A model generated the notes under the pieces. It ran no database searches, had not been told where the DNA came from, and was given only the letters and a program-made list of their open reading frames with translations. A program made the translations under genes and the position numbers. This document shows, piece by piece, positions 28,730 to 38,023 of a stretch of DNA of 64,000 nt; the stretch's first letter is position 1; each line of letters opens with the position of its first letter. The stretch is from the NCBI GenBank assembly GCA_028280345.1, contig JANQLY010000026.1, positions 1 through 64,000 of the forward strand, written 5' to 3'. The DNA comes from Pseudomonadales bacterium (GTDB taxonomy: Bacteria > Pseudomonadota > Gammaproteobacteria > Pseudomonadales > UBA7239).

Positions 28730-29851
28730 ATGTCAAAACGGGATTACTACGAAGTACTCGGCCTGGAAAAAGGTGCCGACGAAAAAGAAATCAAAAAAGC
28801 TTACCGCCGGGTGGCCATGAAGTACCATCCGGATCGTAACCCCGATGACCCCGATGCTGAGGAGAAATTCAAGGAAGCCTCCGAAGCTTACGAGATTCTC
28901 TCCGATGCACAAAAACGCCAGGCCTATGATCAGTTTGGCCATGCCGGCGTTGATTCCCAGTTTGGTGGTGCCGGTGGCGGCGCAGACTTTGGCAACTTCA
29001 GCGATATCTTCAGCGATGTATTTGGCGACATTTTTGGTGGCGGTGGTGGCGGCCGTCGTCGCGGCGGCCCTCAGCGCGGCTCGGATCTGCGCTACAACCT
29101 CGAGCTTGACCTCGAAGAAGCTGTACACGGTACCGAAGTCAAAATTCGCGTACCGACGCTGGTTACCTGCGATAGCTGTGGCGGCAGCGGAGCCAAGCCC
29201 GGCAGCAAACCGGTGAGCTGCACCACCTGTGGCGGTGTAGGTCAGGTGCGCATGCAGCAGGGCTTTTTCTCTGTGCAACAAACCTGTCCGACCTGTCACG
29301 GCAAGGGCACTATTATTTCTGATCCCTGTGACAGCTGTCATGGACAGGGGCTTATTGAAGAAATCAAAACCCTGTCCGTCAAGGTTCCACCTGGTGTAGA
29401 CACTGGTGACCGCATTCGTCTGGCCGGAGAGGGTGAAGCTGGCCCCGAAGGCGGCCCGAGTGGTGATCTCTATGTGCAAGTGGTAGTGCGTGAACATGAA
29501 CTGTTTCAACGCGATGGTAAACATCTGTACTGCGAGGTACCGATCAGTATCGTGGATGCTGCTCTCGGTGGCGAACTCGAAGTGCCAACCCTCGATGGCC
29601 GTGTAAAGCTGAAAATTCCTGCCGAAACCCAAACTGGCAAACTGTTTCGTATGCGCGGTAAGGGTGTGACACCTGTTCGCGGCGGCAGCCCTGGCGATCT
29701 GTTATGTCGTGTCAGTGTGGAAACCCCGGTTAACCTCAACAAAAAGCAAAAAGAGCTGCTGCGCGAGTTACAGATATCAATGGAAGGCGATCAGAATTCG
29801 CCGCGTAAAAGCTCCTGGTTTGATAGCGTCAAAGCATTTTTTGACACTTAG
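28730..29851 (+). CDS. dnaJ: co-chaperone DnaJ (Hsp40)
   Basis: 373 residues. J domain at 1-70 with the HPD motif in [12 protein letters not shown], Gly/Phe-rich linker (about 75-115), then four zinc-binding CxxCxGxG repeats ([32 protein letters not shown]), and the C-terminal substrate-binding barrels. Stimulates DnaK ATPase. Same transcript direction as dnaK and dapB. Confidence 0.98.
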   Translation: MSKRDYYEVLGLEKGADEKEIKKAYRRVAMKYHPDRNPDDPDAEEKFKEASEAYEILSDAQKRQAYDQFGHAGVDSQFGGAGGGADFGNFSDIFSDVFGDIFGGGGGGRRRGGPQRGSDLRYNLELDLEEAVHGTEVKIRVPTLVTCDSCGGSGAKPGSKPVSCTTCGGVGQVRMQQGFFSVQQTCPTCHGKGTIISDPCDSCHGQGLIEEIKTLSVKVPPGVDTGDRIRLAGEGEAGPEGGPSGDLYVQVVVREHELFQRDGKHLYCEVPISIVDAALGGELEVPTLDGRVKLKIPAETQTGKLFRMRGKGVTPVRGGSPGDLLCRVSVETPVNLNKKQKELLRELQISMEGDQNSPRKSSWFDSVKAFFDT

Positions 29852-30760
<909 letters not shown>

Positions 30761-30763
30761 AAT

Positions 30764-32647
30764 ATGATCGATCAGGTTGCCTCATCTTTACCGTCAAAAG
30801 ACAACCGTTTTTTCCAAAGCATTTTAATTTTTTTTGCACTATTAGTTAGTGCATCGCTCCTGCTGACCATTTTCAGCCTGCAGTACTATACCTATCTGCC
30901 CACTTCTGATACCTGGGTATACAGTGAATTTCTCGCAAATGCGGCTAATGGCCAACTCGATATGGTTTCACTATTTAGCCGTCATAACGATGCCCACGCC
31001 ATTGTGCTGCCCAAACTGATTTACTTTCTGGACATTTATCTGACGCAAGGGTCTGGTTTATTCGTCACATTGTGTTCACTGTTATTTATGTTGGGCACAG
31101 CAATATTATTCTTTGCGGTAATTTTATCGATTACTACTTATTCCTTAACGCAACGTCTGATACTGGCACTACTTTCTACCTTACTGTTAACCAGTGCAAT
31201 TCAGGTAGAAAGCTTATTGAACCCTGCTAACCTGCAGTGGTCACTATTAAACTTTTTTGCAACACTCAGTGCATTTTTTTGTGCACGTTATCTAACAGCT
31301 ACGTCCAATAAACGCAGACAACTTGTTTATCTTGCGTTCGCGATGATCGGTGTCGCGTTGACTTCGGCATCTATTCTGTTAATTGCTATACCCGTTGCGA
31401 TTGTATTTATCAGTCAGCAGTTTGGTGCTCGCCGGACCATGCAGTGGTTTATTAAAACCACTCTGATCACACTTGCAATACTGGTTGGCTGGGAAATTTT
31501 TCGTACTTTGTTTTTCCCGACAGCAGCACCACTTGCATTTCAAATTTTACAGTCTCTATTCCCAAACAATTTTACTGTGGAAACACTGGCTGCGATAACT
31601 GAATACTTTGCCGCCCAACCACTAATGGCTTATGGCCAGTGGCTCGGTAATTTGCTGCGTTTTCTTGCCCTGTTTTTTGTTCCATTGATGGATCGAATGA
31701 ATTATCCCTGGTTATTGCTACTTTGCAGTGCCTGGTTGTTTTATTTTTTCGGCAAGTTGCTGTTAAACACTCTGCGTTCTGACCAACAAGCCCGCAGGCA
31801 TTCATGGCAGTCGCTGTTTTTTGTTACGCTACTTCTGTTTACAATTTTTAGCGCACTGGTGATTGGCTTTGTGCGTTCTCCTCTTCCCTATGCCTATACC
31901 TTCCGCTTTGCAAATCTCGGTTTATTATTTGCCGCCGCACTATTCCCCTTACTCTGGCTCTGCTTTGCGCAACGAGCGTTCTACCGTTTCTTTATTATGG
32001 CAAGCTTTATTACCTACAGCGGATTACTCGCCTGGCTCAGTGTACAAGAATCCGGCGCGTTTGGTCACGGACGCAATCATATACGCCTGACCCAGGTCGC
32101 CTACTCTCTGGATATTAAGGCACCGGAAGTTGTCGTCGCAATGCCAGGCACCGCATGGCAGGAAACTGCTTTTGCCAGAGTCGAAGAGCGAAAACGCCTG
32201 TTGCAAGAACATCGGATTGGTATTTATAGCGATCCCGTCTATCAACAGGTAGGCAAAACGTTTGATACGTCAACTACACCACACATGGTTGACTGCAATT
32301 ACAAAGTACAAAAAATTCGACGCCTGTTGCCCAAACAAGCGTCTTATAAACTCAGCGGTTTAACCACAACCTCGCAGGGCAAGGCTGTGGACCAGGTTAT
32401 TTTTACAACACCTGATAATATCGTACGCGGTTACGGTATTAGCCAGCTTCCCTCAAAACAGCTAACAAAGATTCTCAGTGAGCCTTATGGCTGGAGCGGT
32501 TTTATTAATCTTGGCGACAGCATTCCTGCTGATAGGGAGACTCCAGTACTCATATATGGCTGGGCAGACAAGATTTTGTGTCGCCCAAAACAAATTCAGC
32601 TCCCGATGTATCAACAGCGGGAGCTGAATAAAAAACAGCGCCGGTAG
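30764..32647 (+). CDS. large polytopic membrane protein, possible GT-C glycosyltransferase fold
   Basis: 627 residues, not assigned to a known family with confidence. About 10-11 hydrophobic segments fill residues 18-430, followed by a soluble, probably periplasmic C-terminal domain of about 190 residues. The first loop carries TSDTWVYSEF and SRHNDAHAIVLPK: an Asp near the end of helix 1, then His and Asp. This is the general layout of GT-C sugar transferases that use lipid-linked donors. It begins three bases after dapB and is probably co-transcribed. The partial protein at 62961-64000 shares the same layout and motifs. Confidence 0.75.
   Translation: MIDQVASSLPSKDNRFFQSILIFFALLVSASLLLTIFSLQYYTYLPTSDTWVYSEFLANAANGQLDMVSLFSRHNDAHAIVLPKLIYFLDIYLTQGSGLFVTLCSLLFMLGTAILFFAVILSITTYSLTQRLILALLSTLLLTSAIQVESLLNPANLQWSLLNFFATLSAFFCARYLTATSNKRRQLVYLAFAMIGVALTSASILLIAIPVAIVFISQQFGARRTMQWFIKTTLITLAILVGWEIFRTLFFPTAAPLAFQILQSLFPNNFTVETLAAITEYFAAQPLMAYGQWLGNLLRFLALFFVPLMDRMNYPWLLLLCSAWLFYFFGKLLLNTLRSDQQARRHSWQSLFFVTLLLFTIFSALVIGFVRSPLPYAYTFRFANLGLLFAAALFPLLWLCFAQRAFYRFFIMASFITYSGLLAWLSVQESGAFGHGRNHIRLTQVAYSLDIKAPEVVVAMPGTAWQETAFARVEERKRLLQEHRIGIYSDPVYQQVGKTFDTSTTPHMVDCNYKVQKIRRLLPKQASYKLSGLTTTSQGKAVDQVIFTTPDNIVRGYGISQLPSKQLTKILSEPYGWSGFINLGDSIPADRETPVLIYGWADKILCRPKQIQLPMYQQRELNKKQRR
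32586..32629 (-). terminator. terminator for the TetR gene, inside the 3' end of the membrane protein gene
   Basis: ATTCAGCTCCCG (32594-32605) and CGGGAGCTGAAT (32618-32629) form a perfect 12-bp stem. Read on the minus strand it is followed by TTTGTTTTG, so it suits the TetR transcript, which ends at 32669. On the plus strand it is followed by A-rich sequence. Confidence 0.6.
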
Positions 32648-32668
32648 CGAGTTGCCGGCTATTAAAAT

Positions 32669-33346
32669 TTAAACTGCCTGAGCCAGTGCTTCCTGAGTTG
32701 CTTGGGAAGGCTGTACAGATGCAATCGCCACGAGGGAATCTACAAGATTATCGATAAACACCTGATTCAGACGAACGTGACCTTTGAGTGATGTCACACC
32801 CGGCTTCTTGTCGATAATACGTGCAAGATAGGACAAGCTGTGTAGCAACATACTTGTAGCCTGCAACAAGCGCGAAGCTCGCAGCTCCTGAGGAATATCG
32901 GTTGTCAGGCCTGCAATCATCTGCATAACCTTGTCATTTTCCGCAGAATATTCGCGGCCAGCAAATAGCGGTTGCAACTGATTGCTTGCCGCCAGTTGCG
33001 CAAGAATAGCCAGGTAGTAGCGACCGCCATCATCGTCATCAAGTTTTGAAGCGAGGCTGTAAACCACGATACGGGAAACATCTTCCAGTGTGGCCTGGCG
33101 CGGTTGCGCTTCCAGTTTTGCCACCAGATCGTCTTTGGCTTCAAGCACACCGGGAGCATGCTTGTCGATGATCGCTTGCAGCAAACCCTCTTTGCCACCG
33201 AAGTGATAGCTCAGCGCTGATTTATTCTTCTGGTCGGCTTCGCGAGTAATTTCATTCAGTGATACAGCATCAATACCGCGCTCTGCATAGAGGCGTTCGG
33301 CTGTAGAAATAATTTTATTTCGGGTAATAATCGTGTCTTTTCTCAT
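32669..33346 (-). CDS. TetR family transcriptional regulator
   Basis: 225 residues. The N-terminal helix-turn-helix runs through RNKIISTAERLYAERGID, AVSLNEITREADQ and SALSYHFGGKEGLLQAII, the classical TetR pattern. The C-terminal ligand domain is unassigned. It is divergent from a small Tat-exported protein and next to the GMC/ADH/SDR genes, so it probably represses some of them. Direct repeats TAAACGGT in the divergent gap are candidate operators. Confidence 0.9.
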   Translation of the reverse strand: MRKDTIITRNKIISTAERLYAERGIDAVSLNEITREADQKNKSALSYHFGGKEGLLQAIIDKHAPGVLEAKDDLVAKLEAQPRQATLEDVSRIVVYSLASKLDDDDGGRYYLAILAQLAASNQLQPLFAGREYSAENDKVMQMIAGLTTDIPQELRASRLLQATSMLLHSLSYLARIIDKKPGVTSLKGHVRLNQVFIDNLVDSLVAIASVQPSQATQEALAQAV

Positions 33347-33425
33347 AGCTAAGGAACCTTTCTTTCCATCTCCATAGGCGTTAACCTTTGATTCTAGACG
33401 ACCCCGGCAGGAGAGTAAACACCGA

Positions 33426-33483
33426 TAAACGGTATTTTTTCAGGTCTAAACGGTCGATAATTGCCTTTTATCCGTTAAATGGT
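33426..33483. promoter_or_regulatory. candidate operator: TAAACGGT direct repeats
   Basis: TAAACGGT occurs at 33426-33433 and 33447-33454, exactly 21 bases (two helical turns) apart, with a near copy TAAATGGT at 33476-33483. They sit between the TetR gene and the divergent Tat protein gene. A related TTAACGGTCTAA lies just upstream of the GMC gene near 35366. Confidence 0.35.
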
Positions 33484-33488
33484 CACCC

Positions 33489-33893
33489 ATGATGCAGCGA
33501 AGACCCTTTCTGAAATTAGCGCTACTCTCGCTTAGTCTATTTAGTTATAAGGCTGTGGGCACGAAGGCCATTGCTGGTGCCGGCCAACCGGTTGCCGCGA
33601 ACCGCAATATCCCCGCCACCCTCGACAAACCACGCTGGCGCACCCTTTATTCACTCTATGACCAGAAACTTGGCGCAGCAGCCCTGCAAAGCGACCAGTT
33701 TGGCAAATATGAGGTACAACCCTTCTTTTCCACCCTGGAAAGCCTTGATCCGAAAAACTTTCACAGTGAGCTACTGGATCTGATCGCGGAAGACTTTGCT
33801 GAAAGGCGTACCCGCTCCGTAGCGGGCTGGCGTCTGTCTGAAACCGAAACCCGTTTGCATGGTTTTATTTTTTTAACCCAGCGGCAACATTAA
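33489..33893 (+). CDS. small Tat-exported protein, probable accessory subunit of the GMC oxidoreductase
   Basis: 134 residues. The N-terminus MMQRRPFLKLALLSLSLFSY has a twin-arginine motif (RRPFLK) before a hydrophobic core, so export through the Tat path is likely. The C-terminus contains ERRTRSVAGWRLSETETRL, a pattern I associate with small proteins encoded beside membrane GMC dehydrogenases, similar in role to gluconate-dehydrogenase subunit 3. It is convergent with the GMC gene (22-base gap). The role is inferred from context. Confidence 0.7.
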   Translation: MMQRRPFLKLALLSLSLFSYKAVGTKAIAGAGQPVAANRNIPATLDKPRWRTLYSLYDQKLGAAALQSDQFGKYEVQPFFSTLESLDPKNFHSELLDLIAEDFAERRTRSVAGWRLSETETRLHGFIFLTQRQH

Positions 33894-33915
33894 TCCCCAT
33901 TAACAACAATAAGAG

Positions 33916-35349
33916 CTAGCCTGCCTTACCGAGTTGCTGTTCCAGGTACGGAGCGAGACGCCGCGCCAGTGCAATAATCGTTGCTGTAGGATTAGCCATA
34001 CCCCCGGTAGCAAATACTGAAGATCCTGCGAGGTAGAGGTTATCAACACTGTGAACGCGACAGTTGCTATCCACGACACCATCTTCGGGTCTTTCACTCA
34101 TGCGTGTGGTACACATTAAATGCCCACCACCGACCATCGTCTGCCACAAATCACCTTCATCAAGCATGAGCTTCAAGCGCCCGGCATGAATACGCCCGAG
34201 TTCATGAGACAACAAATCGATCGAAGTAAGCAATGAGTTTTGATCGTACTCGGTCAAGCGCCAATCCAGTTTTACTCGGCGCTGACCAAAGAAGTCTTTT
34301 TCCTTTGTTAACGTGACCCGGCTATCCAGGTTTGGCTGCTGTTCGGCACGAAATGCCATGGAATAAAAACCGCCACCGGATGTCGCAAGGCCGGAAAAAT
34401 TGGGCTTATATTGCTTTGCTCCGGCCCAGGCAGATTTTTCAGTAAAACGCTTTGAAAGTTTCGCAGAAAAATTCAGTAATTTATGTTCAGTAACCCTATC
34501 CGCTGAAAGCGTTAGTGCAGGCTTATAGCGCTGGTCATGTTGCATTTGTGCGGCCATATCATCCGCTAACCACACTAGCGCTGGTGGATCATAAAACTGA
34601 AAGTGCGGATGTTCCGCAAAGTAACGCCCAACATTATCATGCTCATTGCCCAAGCCTACAGATGAAACACTATCGGCGTTTAACAACAACCGCGCATTGC
34701 CAACGCCGCCACAGGCCAACACTACAGCACTGGCATTAACATCAAAGCGTTGCCCTGTCTGACTCGATACTTCTACACCATTCAATGTACTCGCTTTATC
34801 ATGCAACAGCCCGGTTACGGTAGCATTAGTTATCAGCGTAATATTTTCATCGCCATTAAAATGTTGCTTGTAAAAAGCATCAAACGGCAACAGGGTTCGT
34901 TCGTAATAGGCCAGACGCAACCCCGTATCCTTAATATTCTTATCGCGGTGTTTTTTTTCTAACAAAAACGCCGGATAAAATTCCGCAATATCTGCTTTGC
35001 TGATTGGCCACTGATGAAAGAATGGCAAATCCCGCTGAATAAAATCCAGCTCATCCATTTCGCGGCAATAGCCACCCCAGATTGTACCCGTGCCACCAAA
35101 ACGGCGCTGACTGTGTAACGATAGATAGTTCTCTTCCAGTTCAGGAGAGGGTGAGCTGATTTCACCATCCGCCAGACTTTGGGTCTTTTCATTCAGCTCA
35201 AAGTCACCGGATTCCAGTAGACAGACCTTAAGTGCTGTATTTTTAAAATGATCAGCGATAATAATACCCGCCGGCCCTGCACCGACAATACAAAGATCGC
35301 AATTAATGGTTTGTGCTTTAAACGACTTGTCTTCAGTGTCCAGGTGCAT
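33916..35349 (-). CDS. GMC family FAD-dependent alcohol dehydrogenase/oxidase
   Basis: 477 residues. FAD motif IVGAGPAGIIIADHF (22-36), the GMC signature region around RRFGGTGTIWGGYCREM, and a C-terminal block GGGHLMCTTRMSERPEDGVV then VHSVDNLYLAGSSVFATGGM, in which the His of GGGH and the NPTATI segment are characteristic. Such enzymes oxidise sugars, sterols or alcohols, passing electrons to quinone or cytochrome when partnered with small Tat subunits. It has no Tat signal of its own. Substrate unknown. Confidence 0.88.
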   Translation of the reverse strand: MHLDTEDKSFKAQTINCDLCIVGAGPAGIIIADHFKNTALKVCLLESGDFELNEKTQSLADGEISSPSPELEENYLSLHSQRRFGGTGTIWGGYCREMDELDFIQRDLPFFHQWPISKADIAEFYPAFLLEKKHRDKNIKDTGLRLAYYERTLLPFDAFYKQHFNGDENITLITNATVTGLLHDKASTLNGVEVSSQTGQRFDVNASAVVLACGGVGNARLLLNADSVSSVGLGNEHDNVGRYFAEHPHFQFYDPPALVWLADDMAAQMQHDQRYKPALTLSADRVTEHKLLNFSAKLSKRFTEKSAWAGAKQYKPNFSGLATSGGGFYSMAFRAEQQPNLDSRVTLTKEKDFFGQRRVKLDWRLTEYDQNSLLTSIDLLSHELGRIHAGRLKLMLDEGDLWQTMVGGGHLMCTTRMSERPEDGVVDSNCRVHSVDNLYLAGSSVFATGGMANPTATIIALARRLAPYLEQQLGKAG

Positions 35350-35495
35350 GGAAATAACGGCAAATTAACGGTCTAATTTCAGGTTTATATTGAGTATAAA
35401 GTCTGTGTAAAAACACTGTTGTATTATCAAAGTAAACACAATAACGTAAGCGCTGAGTTGAATACAATGATAAATGCCATCCAGGGGTAAAAACC

Positions 35496-36512
35496 ATGCA
35501 AGCGGTAAAACTTTATGGTGCCGGTGATATGCGCCTTGAGGACATTGAACCTCCTGTCCCCGGCAATGACGACATCGTACTTAAAATCAGCGCCTGTGGT
35601 ATCTGTGGCAGCGATGCCATGTTCAACAACATGGGTAGCATCTGGGGGCCCGACACTCCAATGCCACTAGGCCATGAATTCTCCGGTGTTATCGACAGCT
35701 GTGGAGCTAATATAAAGAATTTCAAGCCGGGTGACCGTGTTGTCGTCGATCCAATGATTAACGATACCTTGATTGGCTGTGGCAGCCTTGAAACCGGTGC
35801 GTTTTCCGATTACACACTGATCAAAAACGCCGACAGTGCCGGATTGGTTTTTACCATCCCGGATAATCTTTCTACCACTGAGGCTGCCTTTACCGAACCG
35901 CTCGCAGTCGCACTGCACGCCGTCAACACAAGCGATGCACAGCCCGGACAAAAAGTCGTGGTCTACGGTGCGGGCCCTATCGGGCTCGGTGCTGTTATCA
36001 GCCTCAAAAGCAAAGGCATTGAAGATATTCTCGTTATCGACCTGTCTGACTATCGCCTTGAACTCGCGAGACAAATGGGCGCAAAAGCCACACATAACCC
36101 TGTTTCCGGTAAAACCAAAGATTTTCTTAGCGAAAACTGCGGCGCTTATACCGGTCTTGGCGGCGGTATTGATATCGATGTTTTTATCGATGCCGCCGGT
36201 GTCGCCCCGGCATTTGACGAGATGATGTTGCTCGCACGGCACGGCAGTATTATCACCGTAGTGGCTATGCACAAAAACCCTCTACCTGTCAGTCTCGATA
36301 ATGTAGTCGCGAAGCAACTGCAAATTCGCGGTTCCATTGGCTACCCGAACGAGTTTGGTGACGCCCTGAATATCCTCGCCCGCGACGATGTAGATGTATC
36401 AGCGTTGATCACTCACCAATATCCATTGGCGGATTTTCATCAGGCATTTGAACAGTCCCTCGATGCAAATACTTCAGGGAAAGTGATGATTGTTAATGAA
36501 AGCGTTTCCTAA
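35496..36512 (+). CDS. zinc-dependent alcohol dehydrogenase (MDR superfamily)
   Basis: 338 residues. Catalytic zinc residues are Cys37 (in CGICGSD), His60-Glu61 (in GHEF), and a Glu in FTEPLAVAL; the NAD-binding motif is VVYGAGPIGLGAV. The structural-zinc loop with four cysteines is missing: the region around 89-105 keeps only one Cys, as in sorbitol-dehydrogenase-like members. CCAGGGG serves as ribosome-binding site. It forms an operon with the SDR gene 26 bases downstream. Confidence 0.9.
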   Translation: MQAVKLYGAGDMRLEDIEPPVPGNDDIVLKISACGICGSDAMFNNMGSIWGPDTPMPLGHEFSGVIDSCGANIKNFKPGDRVVVDPMINDTLIGCGSLETGAFSDYTLIKNADSAGLVFTIPDNLSTTEAAFTEPLAVALHAVNTSDAQPGQKVVVYGAGPIGLGAVISLKSKGIEDILVIDLSDYRLELARQMGAKATHNPVSGKTKDFLSENCGAYTGLGGGIDIDVFIDAAGVAPAFDEMMLLARHGSIITVVAMHKNPLPVSLDNVVAKQLQIRGSIGYPNEFGDALNILARDDVDVSALITHQYPLADFHQAFEQSLDANTSGKVMIVNESVS

Positions 36513-36538
36513 GCATATATTCTAACAAGGCAATATCC

Positions 36539-37312
36539 ATGACCAACAACATCTGTGGCAATACGTTTGAAAATAAAGTAGCGCTTATTACCGGCGGTTC
36601 CCGCGGCCTCGGCGCAGATCTGTGTCAGTCCCTGCGTGCGCATGGTTGCAAGGTTATTGTCATGGCACGGGAGCCAGATCCGGAACAGTGCGATATTGCT
36701 CTGACCTGTGATGTGAGCGACGAGCATGCGGTGAACGAGGCGTTTGCCAAATTGCAACAGCAGGTAGAGCAGCTCGACTATGCGTTTATTAATGCCGGCG
36801 TATCGGGCTTCGCGCCCATCCTCGACATGGAAACGGAAGAATGGGATCGCGTTATCAATATCAACTTGCGCGGTGCATTCCTGTGTCTGCGTGAAACCGC
36901 CAGATTTATGAAAGCAGCCATTGAAAAAGACAAACAAAGTAGCGGTAGTATTATCACCTGCTGTTCACTTGCAAGCTTTGCTCCAGAGCCAAATATTGCC
37001 CACTACGGGGCTGCCAAAGCTGGTCTTGCAATGCTTACTAAAACCGCTGCGAAGGAGCTCGGCCAATACAATATTCGCGTTAATGGTATCGCGCCGGGAC
37101 TTACCAAAACCGATATTATCGCCGGCTCGGAACTGATTCCAGATTTCCACGAACGTGTCGCTAAACGCACACCACTCGGCCGCCTAGGCGAAAGCAACGA
37201 CATTACTAATACCTTGTTTGGCTTATTTACTATGGAGTGGGTAAGCGGCGAAATCCTCAAGGCCGACGGCGGCTTAAGCCTATTTACCGGTACCGATCCG
37301 ATGGAAACCTGA
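36539..37312 (+). CDS. short-chain dehydrogenase/reductase
   Basis: 257 residues, classical SDR. Cofactor motif TGGSRGLG (18-25), NAG at about 85-87, catalytic Ser143, Tyr156 and Lys160 (YGAAK), and the PGL loop after strand 6. The residue at the end of strand 2 (AREPD) suggests NADP preference, a weak inference. Likely works in sequence with the upstream alcohol dehydrogenase on the same substrate class. Confidence 0.92.
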   Translation: MTNNICGNTFENKVALITGGSRGLGADLCQSLRAHGCKVIVMAREPDPEQCDIALTCDVSDEHAVNEAFAKLQQQVEQLDYAFINAGVSGFAPILDMETEEWDRVININLRGAFLCLRETARFMKAAIEKDKQSSGSIITCCSLASFAPEPNIAHYGAAKAGLAMLTKTAAKELGQYNIRVNGIAPGLTKTDIIAGSELIPDFHERVAKRTPLGRLGESNDITNTLFGLFTMEWVSGEILKADGGLSLFTGTDPMET

Positions 37313-37333
37313 TCATTCATCACCCGGCTTGAC

Positions 37334-37362
37334 CTTGAAAAACGGGGCATTCAGCCCCATAT
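37334..37362 (+). promoter_or_regulatory. consensus sigma-32 promoter upstream of ssrA
   Basis: CTTGAAA at 37334-37340 and CCCCATAT at 37355-37362, spacer 14 bases: every position of the heat-shock consensus CTTGAAA-N(11-16)-CCCCATNT is met. The start would be near 37369, giving a precursor with about 95 extra bases ahead of the mature tmRNA. I see no convincing sigma-70 promoter at the usual distance from 37464. No open frame starts between it and ssrA. Confidence 0.75.
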
Positions 37363-37463
37363 CTTGATAGACTTCACCTTTACCGCAGTGGTCGTTCGCT
37401 GCGCAGTACACCGATAACCCGCCAATACCTGTTACATAGGGTAACGCGACTTAGCGGTTAAAT

Positions 37464-37820
37464 GGGGCCGATCTGGATTCGACGCCGGTACTGAAGTTAT
37501 TGATGCATGTCGTGATGTCAGCCAATCACGTTAATCCAAAGCTGAAACTTAATAGTTGCCAACGACGACAACTACGCTTTAGCAGCTTAAGTCTGCTAAC
37601 GGTTTTTAACAAGGTGCCAATACCGCGTTATTAACTGTCATATAGAATTGGCTCGCAGCAAAGTCTGTTCGGAGCGGCGCTGTTAAACTAAATTTCTGAA
37701 CTCGCGGTTAACGTCCTGGCCATTGGGCTGTTAATCGTTAAATTAATAGATGGTGCTAAGCATGTAGATTCTCTAATGGATGACTGACGGACGCGGGTTC
37801 AATTCCCGCCGGCTCCACCA
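37464..37820 (+). ncRNA. ssrA: transfer-messenger RNA (tmRNA)
   Basis: Ribosome-rescue RNA of 357 bases. The tRNA-like ends GGGGCCGATCTGGATTCGAC and GGGTTCAATTCCCGCCGGC pair as an acceptor/T arm, and CCA is encoded at the 3' end. The reading frame at 37558-37590 gives the tag ANDDNYALAA, one residue from the E. coli tag (ANDENYALAA). Pseudoknot stems were not traced in full. Upstream is a sigma-32 promoter; downstream come a terminator and two repeat units that duplicate its 3' end. Confidence 0.98.
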
Positions 37821-37821
37821 T

Positions 37822-37860
37822 AAAGCAAAAAGGCTACCCTCGCGGTGGCCTTTTTGCTTT
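37822..37860 (+). terminator. first terminator after ssrA
   Basis: AAAGCAAAAAGGCTACC (37822-37838) pairs with GGTGGCCTTTTTGCTTT (37844-37860) over 17 bp with one G-T pair and a five-base loop, T-rich 3' arm. It starts two bases after the tmRNA CCA. Confidence 0.93.
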
Positions 37861-37875
37861 ATCGATCAGTGTGAA

Positions 37876-37968
37876 TGAATGCAAATGCGCTGCGGGTGGC
37901 CAACAGGATGTTGGTCTGTCGCGGAGGGCAGGACGCCCGAGAGCGACCCAAGCCCGCCGGCTCCACCA
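37876..37968 (+). repeat. repeat unit copy 1, ending in a copy of the tmRNA 3' end
   Basis: 93 bases beginning TGAATGCAAATGCGCTGCGG. The last 16 bases (37953-37968) are identical to the 3' end of ssrA (37805-37820, CCCGCCGGCTCCACCA). Internally 37911-37951 folds as TTGG/CCAA, GTCGC/GCGAC and GGGC/GCCC stems separated by small internal loops. Copy 2 starts 148 bases further on. Confidence 0.92.
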
Positions 37969-37972
37969 ATAG

Positions 37973-38004
37973 AAAACCTCAGCTCGACAGGGCTGGGGTT
38001 TTTT
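37973..38004 (+). terminator. second terminator, between the two repeat copies
   Basis: AAAACCTCAGC (37973-37983) pairs with GCTGGGGTTTT (37992-38002), one G-T pair, eight-base loop, T6 tract. It starts five bases after the copied CCA, mirroring the layout of the first terminator although its sequence is different. Confidence 0.88.
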
Positions 38005-38023
38005 ATTGGTCGCGAAGCGAGAT

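Noticed and set aside
28733-29632. 299-codon open frame antisense to dnaJ
   Set aside because: Shadow of a well-defined dnaJ; Thr/Ala-rich artefact of the opposite strand.
35667-36272. 201-codon open frame antisense to the alcohol dehydrogenase
   Set aside because: Opposite-strand shadow of a clear MDR enzyme with intact motifs.
37344-37358. GGGGC-attca-GCCCC hairpin as terminator of the SDR gene
   Set aside because: Short stem without a T-tract, and the same bases form the spacer and -10 of a consensus sigma-32 promoter, which explains them better.
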